Part shown: in pieces, positions 38,145 through 40,843 of the stretch
Layout: each line of letters starts with the position of its first letter
How positions within the stretch are numbered: the stretch's first letter is position 1
Virus record (IMG/VR): IMGVR_UViG_3300042113_000212
Span: 1-40,843 of that record
DNA from: a virus
Strand: one strand, 5' to 3'
Length of the DNA: 40,843 nt
Notes under the pieces: generated by a model
Database searches by the model: none
What the model was told of the DNA's origin: nothing
Seen by the model: the letters and a program-made list of their open reading frames with translations, nothing else
Program-made: the position numbers and the translations under genes

Positions 38145-38715
38145 ATTTATCTGTCAAACTTAGTAAGAAATTGTTTATTATAGATAAAAGTTTAAAATAT
38201 CTATCGAATTGTTCTTCTGCAAATATATCCATTTCGGTTAACTCTAATGAAACCCCAATCCATTCGTTACCAGTACCTATTCTCTCAATTTCGTCAGGTT
38301 CTGCTCGTTCGTCACCAGAAGCATAAACATCAAACATTAAACCGTTTATATTTTTTTCATTAATAAAATTACTAATTGTGCTTTTGATATCATCAATCTG
38401 TGATTCTAATGACATATCTATGTTTATTTTTACATCCGATAAAAATTCTACAGAAGGAAACATAATTATCATTTTTTCATTTTCTACATTGTAATCAAGA
38501 CTAGATGTAAATTGAGCGGTTTTTAAATTGCTCATTCTTTCTTTTGCTTCATCACTAAACCAATGAAATTTCATTTCTTCTGGATCAACACCATCGAGTG
38601 GTTCATTACCTTGATTATCAGGAAAATAACCATGGCGATCACCACCATCAATATTTTCTTTTAAAATTTTCAATGTATATAAATTCTCCAATATAATTTG
38701 ATCTTTGTTTCTCAT
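38134..38715 (-). CDS. leader-family protein, unknown body
   Basis: 193 residues. Leader MRNKDQIILENLYTLKILKE, with ILE at 8-10 and LKE at 18-20. The body is acidic: PEEMKFHWFSDEAKERMSNL, then alternating strands and helices (INEKNINGLMFDVYASGDER). No catalytic motif recognised. Divergent from the leader gene at 38757. Confidence 0.65.
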   Translation of the reverse strand: MRNKDQIILENLYTLKILKENIDGGDRHGYFPDNQGNEPLDGVDPEEMKFHWFSDEAKERMSNLKTAQFTSSLDYNVENEKMIIMFPSVEFLSDVKINIDMSLESQIDDIKSTISNFINEKNINGLMFDVYASGDERAEPDEIERIGTGNEWIGVSLELTEMDIFAEEQFDRYFKLLSIINNFLLSLTDKFKQ

Positions 38716-38725
38716 AGTTTATATA

Positions 38726-38733
38726 TATTTATA
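38726..38733 (-). promoter_or_regulatory. late promoter octamer TATAAATA (exact T4 late consensus)
   Basis: Minus strand, 10 bases before ATG 38715. The 41-base divergent spacer also holds TGTAAATA for the opposite gene. Confidence 0.65.
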
Positions 38734-38742
38734 CTTATTGTG

Positions 38743-38750
38743 TGTAAATA
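38743..38750 (+). promoter_or_regulatory. late-type octamer TGTAAATA
   Basis: Plus strand, 6 bases before ATG 38757. Confidence 0.55.
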
Positions 38751-38756
38751 TATAAA

Positions 38757-39131
38757 ATGAAGAACAAAGATACTTTGATGCTGGCAGAAGCATATTCCAA
38801 TATTTTAAAAGAAGAAATTGCAGATTTTAACAATAATGGTCCAACATGGGACATGAATATGAGTCAAGAAAGAACTAGAACAAAAAGAATAGATTCCGAT
38901 GAAGAAGACAGGGAAGAAGAGAATGATAAGTTTTCACAATTGGAAATAGGATTGGGAAGACCAAATCCATCGGTAGAACAGGGAGATTTATTGCAGGGAT
39001 TATCAGAGAATGATGCCAGAGAACTATTAAACCATCTAAATCAAAAGGGAGAAGAAAACGAAGAGAATTGGGTATTAAAGGATAATCTTATTCTACAACT
39101 TTTTGATCTTTTGAGAAACCCAAATATTTAA
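38757..39131 (+). CDS. leader-family protein, acidic body
   Basis: 124 residues. Leader MKNKDTLMLAEAYSNILKEE, a divergent form ending ILKE. The body is Asp/Glu/Asn-rich and probably disordered at first (RIDSDEEDREEENDKFSQLE), then helical. No domain recognised. One of two leader genes on the plus strand, showing that the leader is not tied to one operon or strand. Confidence 0.65.
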   Translation: MKNKDTLMLAEAYSNILKEEIADFNNNGPTWDMNMSQERTRTKRIDSDEEDREEENDKFSQLEIGLGRPNPSVEQGDLLQGLSENDARELLNHLNQKGEENEENWVLKDNLILQLFDLLRNPNI

Positions 39132-39160
39132 ATTTTTTTATAACACACTTACCTCTTAGA

Positions 39161-39168
39161 AGTAAATA
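39161..39168 (+). promoter_or_regulatory. late-type octamer AGTAAATA
   Basis: Plus strand, 6 bases before ATG 39175. Confidence 0.55.
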
Positions 39169-39174
39169 TTAAAT

Positions 39175-39495
39175 ATGCAAAACACCGATCAAAAAAATTT
39201 ACAAAACATATATATCAATCTATATGAAAATTTTGAACAAAACGATAGTAACATTATAAATGATATTGTTTCTTTTTTTGGAGAAGAAAATGGAATACCT
39301 GAATATATAGGAAAAACTTTTATTGCTATAATACAAAATAACGGAATAGAAAATATAAATGATACCTATGAATATGTGAATAGTTTTATTAAAAAGCTAG
39401 GTATGTTTAAAGCAGGAATTGATGTTGTTAGAGATAACACTTTAAATGCCTGTATCAAAACGAAAGAATATATACAAAGATTACAAAATTCTTAA
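39175..39495 (+). CDS. leader-family protein (most divergent leader)
   Basis: 106 residues. MQNTDQKNLQNIYINLYENF keeps the D-Q, L, NIY spacing of the leader but lacks Glu10. The body is helical (DIVSFFGEENGIPEYIGKTF; YVNSFIKKLGMFKAGIDVV). Family membership is likely, not certain. Function unknown. Confidence 0.55.
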   Translation: MQNTDQKNLQNIYINLYENFEQNDSNIINDIVSFFGEENGIPEYIGKTFIAIIQNNGIENINDTYEYVNSFIKKLGMFKAGIDVVRDNTLNACIKTKEYIQRLQNS

Positions 39496-39530
39496 AAAAT
39501 ATATTGACGAGTTAGGGTGTTTCGGTTACT

Positions 39531-39881
39531 ATGGTATGTATGAACTACCTCAAAATAGAAAAAAATAAAAATAACGTAATCAACGGAAAACTCACAAACG
39601 ATAAGGGTTCTTTGAATATTCCCATTACCTTAATTGGAAGTGGAATCTTGAATATTTCAAAAGACAAAGAATTGAATTTGGATCCAGAAAAAATAAACGT
39701 ATTCAAAAATAATAAATTTGAATATAGTATGAAAAACATCAAATTGAGCAATTTCTTCGGAAAGAGTGTTATTGAAGGTGTTAATGATAGTGATTCCTTT
39801 TCTGCGGTAATCGTTGATACGAGTGAAATTAAAAATATGTGGACTAATGATTATAATGGAATTTGGAATATTGATGTTTAA
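39531..39881 (+). CDS. small beta-rich protein, unknown
   Basis: 116 residues; MVCMNYLKIEKNKNN, with a second Met at residue 4 as alternative start. Alternating strands (GSLNIPITLIGSGILNIS, FSAVIVDTSEIKNMW) suggest a beta sandwich. No leader and no octamer. Overlaps the convergent metallopeptidase gene by 4 bases. Confidence 0.55.
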   Translation: MVCMNYLKIEKNKNNVINGKLTNDKGSLNIPITLIGSGILNISKDKELNLDPEKINVFKNNKFEYSMKNIKLSNFFGKSVIEGVNDSDSFSAVIVDTSEIKNMWTNDYNGIWNIDV

Positions 39882-40642
39882 ATTTCAATGTATTTATAAG
39901 TTTTAACACTTTCAGAAAAACTCTTAATGTATTCTTGATAAAGATCCATTAAGAGTTTTTCGTTTTTATCAAAACCAAGTCTTTCTAATAAATTCATAAC
40001 AAAATTTTCTATATTTTTGGGATCATTATTGTTTCGATAATTATATTCCAATGCATATGCTTCCAATTCTGCGGGGTGCATAAAATATTCTTTAAATTGT
40101 TTCTTCCAGTATTCTATAGTTTTTTCTCCACCTAATGTTAATGTTGGAGGTATCAATTGTTTATCTTCGTATATTTGTCTGACATGTACCATTTCATGAA
40201 ATAGAACATATTTTATTTCATTTCTAAATTCGTCTATGTTTTTTACAATGTCATTTATTGTTATTATAATCCTTACAAGTGATTGTTGATTATTATAAAA
40301 AGCACCTAGGTTGAAATTTTGATTTAATTTTGGATCAACTTGAATATAAACTTCTATTTTTTGAAGATCAAATGGAATATCGGGAATCTTATTTAAAAAA
40401 TTATTATTTATAAAATTGTTTAAATCATTTTGTATCTTTGATTTATATTGTCTATATTTAACAGAATCTTCAAAATTTTTTACGAGCAAGTCTATCTCTT
40501 TTGATTTACTAAAAAGTCCCGATTTATTCATACCCTTTTCTAAAAGAATATAGAAATCATCTAGAAAACTTTTTTTTACAGATTCAGATAAAACATATCT
40601 TTGATAAAGATTCTCCAATAATATTTGATCTTTGCTTCGCAT
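39878..40642 (-). CDS. leader-family zinc metallopeptidase (HExxH)
   Basis: 254 residues. Leader MRSKDQILLENLYQRYVLSE, Glu10 and LSE at 18-20. The zinc site is LFHEMVH (147-153): His149, Glu150, His153. HPAELEAYALEY (189-200) supplies a plausible third ligand, Glu192 or Glu194, as in gluzincins. An upstream helix-strand region (residues 95-130) provides the usual edge strand (SLVRIIITIN). It would cleave proteins or peptides. If carried in the capsid it would act in the host at once after injection. An exact-type octamer is upstream. Confidence 0.78.
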   Translation of the reverse strand: MRSKDQILLENLYQRYVLSESVKKSFLDDFYILLEKGMNKSGLFSKSKEIDLLVKNFEDSVKYRQYKSKIQNDLNNFINNNFLNKIPDIPFDLQKIEVYIQVDPKLNQNFNLGAFYNNQQSLVRIIITINDIVKNIDEFRNEIKYVLFHEMVHVRQIYEDKQLIPPTLTLGGEKTIEYWKKQFKEYFMHPAELEAYALEYNYRNNNDPKNIENFVMNLLERLGFDKNEKLLMDLYQEYIKSFSESVKTYKYIEI

Positions 40643-40648
40643 TTGATA

Positions 40649-40656
40649 TACTTATA
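40649..40656 (-). promoter_or_regulatory. late-type octamer TATAAGTA
   Basis: Minus strand, 6 bases before ATG 40642 of the metallopeptidase gene. Confidence 0.55.
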
Positions 40657-40751
40657 AAGAACTTATGGAACAACTAGAATTTTTTGAGAAGTAATACAAA
40701 AATTAAAGATCTAATAGACTTTAAAATACTTTTGGAAAAAAAGAAAGAGGA

Positions 40752-40843
40752 TTAGGGATGGGGGGGTATATATGGGATACCCCCTTATATGGCTTACCCC
40801 CTATATAGGGAGTACCCCCCCCCTTATATAGGTAGGGGGGGGG
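40752..40843. repeat. degenerate G/C-run and TATATA array at the window end
   Basis: Units of the form TAC-C(5-9)-TTATATAGG start at 40778, 40795 and 40813 (spacing 17 and 18), preceded by GGGGGGGTATATATGGG and ending in a run of nine G. TACCCCCTATATAGGGAGTA is almost a perfect palindrome. The rest of 40657-40751 is AT-rich with no gene. It may be a true intergenic repeat, a terminal sequence or an assembly end artefact. Confidence 0.6.

Noticed and set aside
30985-40642. Near-identical ~28-base DNA segments at seven gene starts, considered as CRISPR or dispersed repeats
   Set aside because: They are not regularly spaced and always coincide with the first codons of leader-family proteins, so coding explains them.

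Overview
The window is about 41 kb of a very AT-rich tailed-phage genome, probably a large T4-type myovirus. Genes are tiny, tightly packed and often overlap as ATGA. The phage signals are several homing endonucleases, two RNA ligases, a P-loop end-repair-type kinase, a tmRNA and tRNA, virion-type proteins, T4-like TATAAATA late-promoter octamers, and N-termini resembling T4 capsid-targeting sequences. Starts lack Shine-Dalgarno sequences and are preceded by A/T-rich DNA. The promoter at 22528-22558 reads TTTG-N19-TAnnTTTG, the Bacteroidota sigma-A pattern. I infer a Bacteroidota host. No terminase, portal, capsid or polymerase gene lies in the window.

Layout. (1) 1-18.6 kb: a dense minus-strand block of mostly small, unrecognised, probably early genes. 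Recognisable members are YopX-like proteins, a polynucleotide-kinase-like P-loop protein, three metallophosphoesterases, a SemiSWEET-like transporter, an RNA ligase, an HNH nuclease, a beta-helix adhesin, a candidate unimolecular spanin and several membrane microproteins. Two GIY-YIG endonucleases interrupt it. (2) 18.6-20.8 kb: an RNA locus on the minus strand with its own promoter (20734-20761). It holds about 700 nt of ORF-free, relatively GC-rich, structured-looking DNA, then a tmRNA, then tRNA-Tyr(GUA), ending near a strong stem-loop at 18584-18616. A zinc-finger/PD-(D/E)xK homing endonuclease sits inside the locus on the plus strand. (3) 20.8-40.6 kb: late-type genes. A second RNA ligase, a deaminase-like protein, a plus-strand HTH-phosphoesterase cassette with its own promoter and terminator, membrane/coiled-coil proteins, a large virion protein and a nucleotidyltransferase-like protein come first. 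A run of unrelated proteins sharing one N-terminal leader follows. (4) The last ~90 bases are a degenerate array of G/C runs and TATATA.

The most interesting feature is the leader family. Eleven otherwise unrelated proteins start with variants of M-[RK]-x-K-D-Q-I-L-L-E-x-[LI]-Y, usually followed by a Leu-x-Glu at residues 17-20. Three more start like T4 internal-protein capsid-targeting sequences (MKTFKKFFTEA, MICFKKYFLEA, MKSFKQYIKEM). Both classes contain matches to the (L/I)xE cleavage rule of T4-type prohead proteases. My inference is that these are capsid-loaded cargo proteins injected with the DNA. Payloads include an HExxH metallopeptidase, a kinase-like protein, an ArcS-like domain, a Gp88-like Cys protein and a PcfJ-like protein. 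The second highlight is a tmRNA whose reading frame, placed by its pseudoknot, encodes a 33-residue tag that looks like an ordinary AEDN...YALAA tag expanded by 24 codons.

Together the genes suggest early takeover and RNA/DNA-end repair on the left, translation support in the middle, and virion assembly, cargo and lysis functions under TAAATA-type promoters. All functions are read from motifs by eye; no database search was possible.
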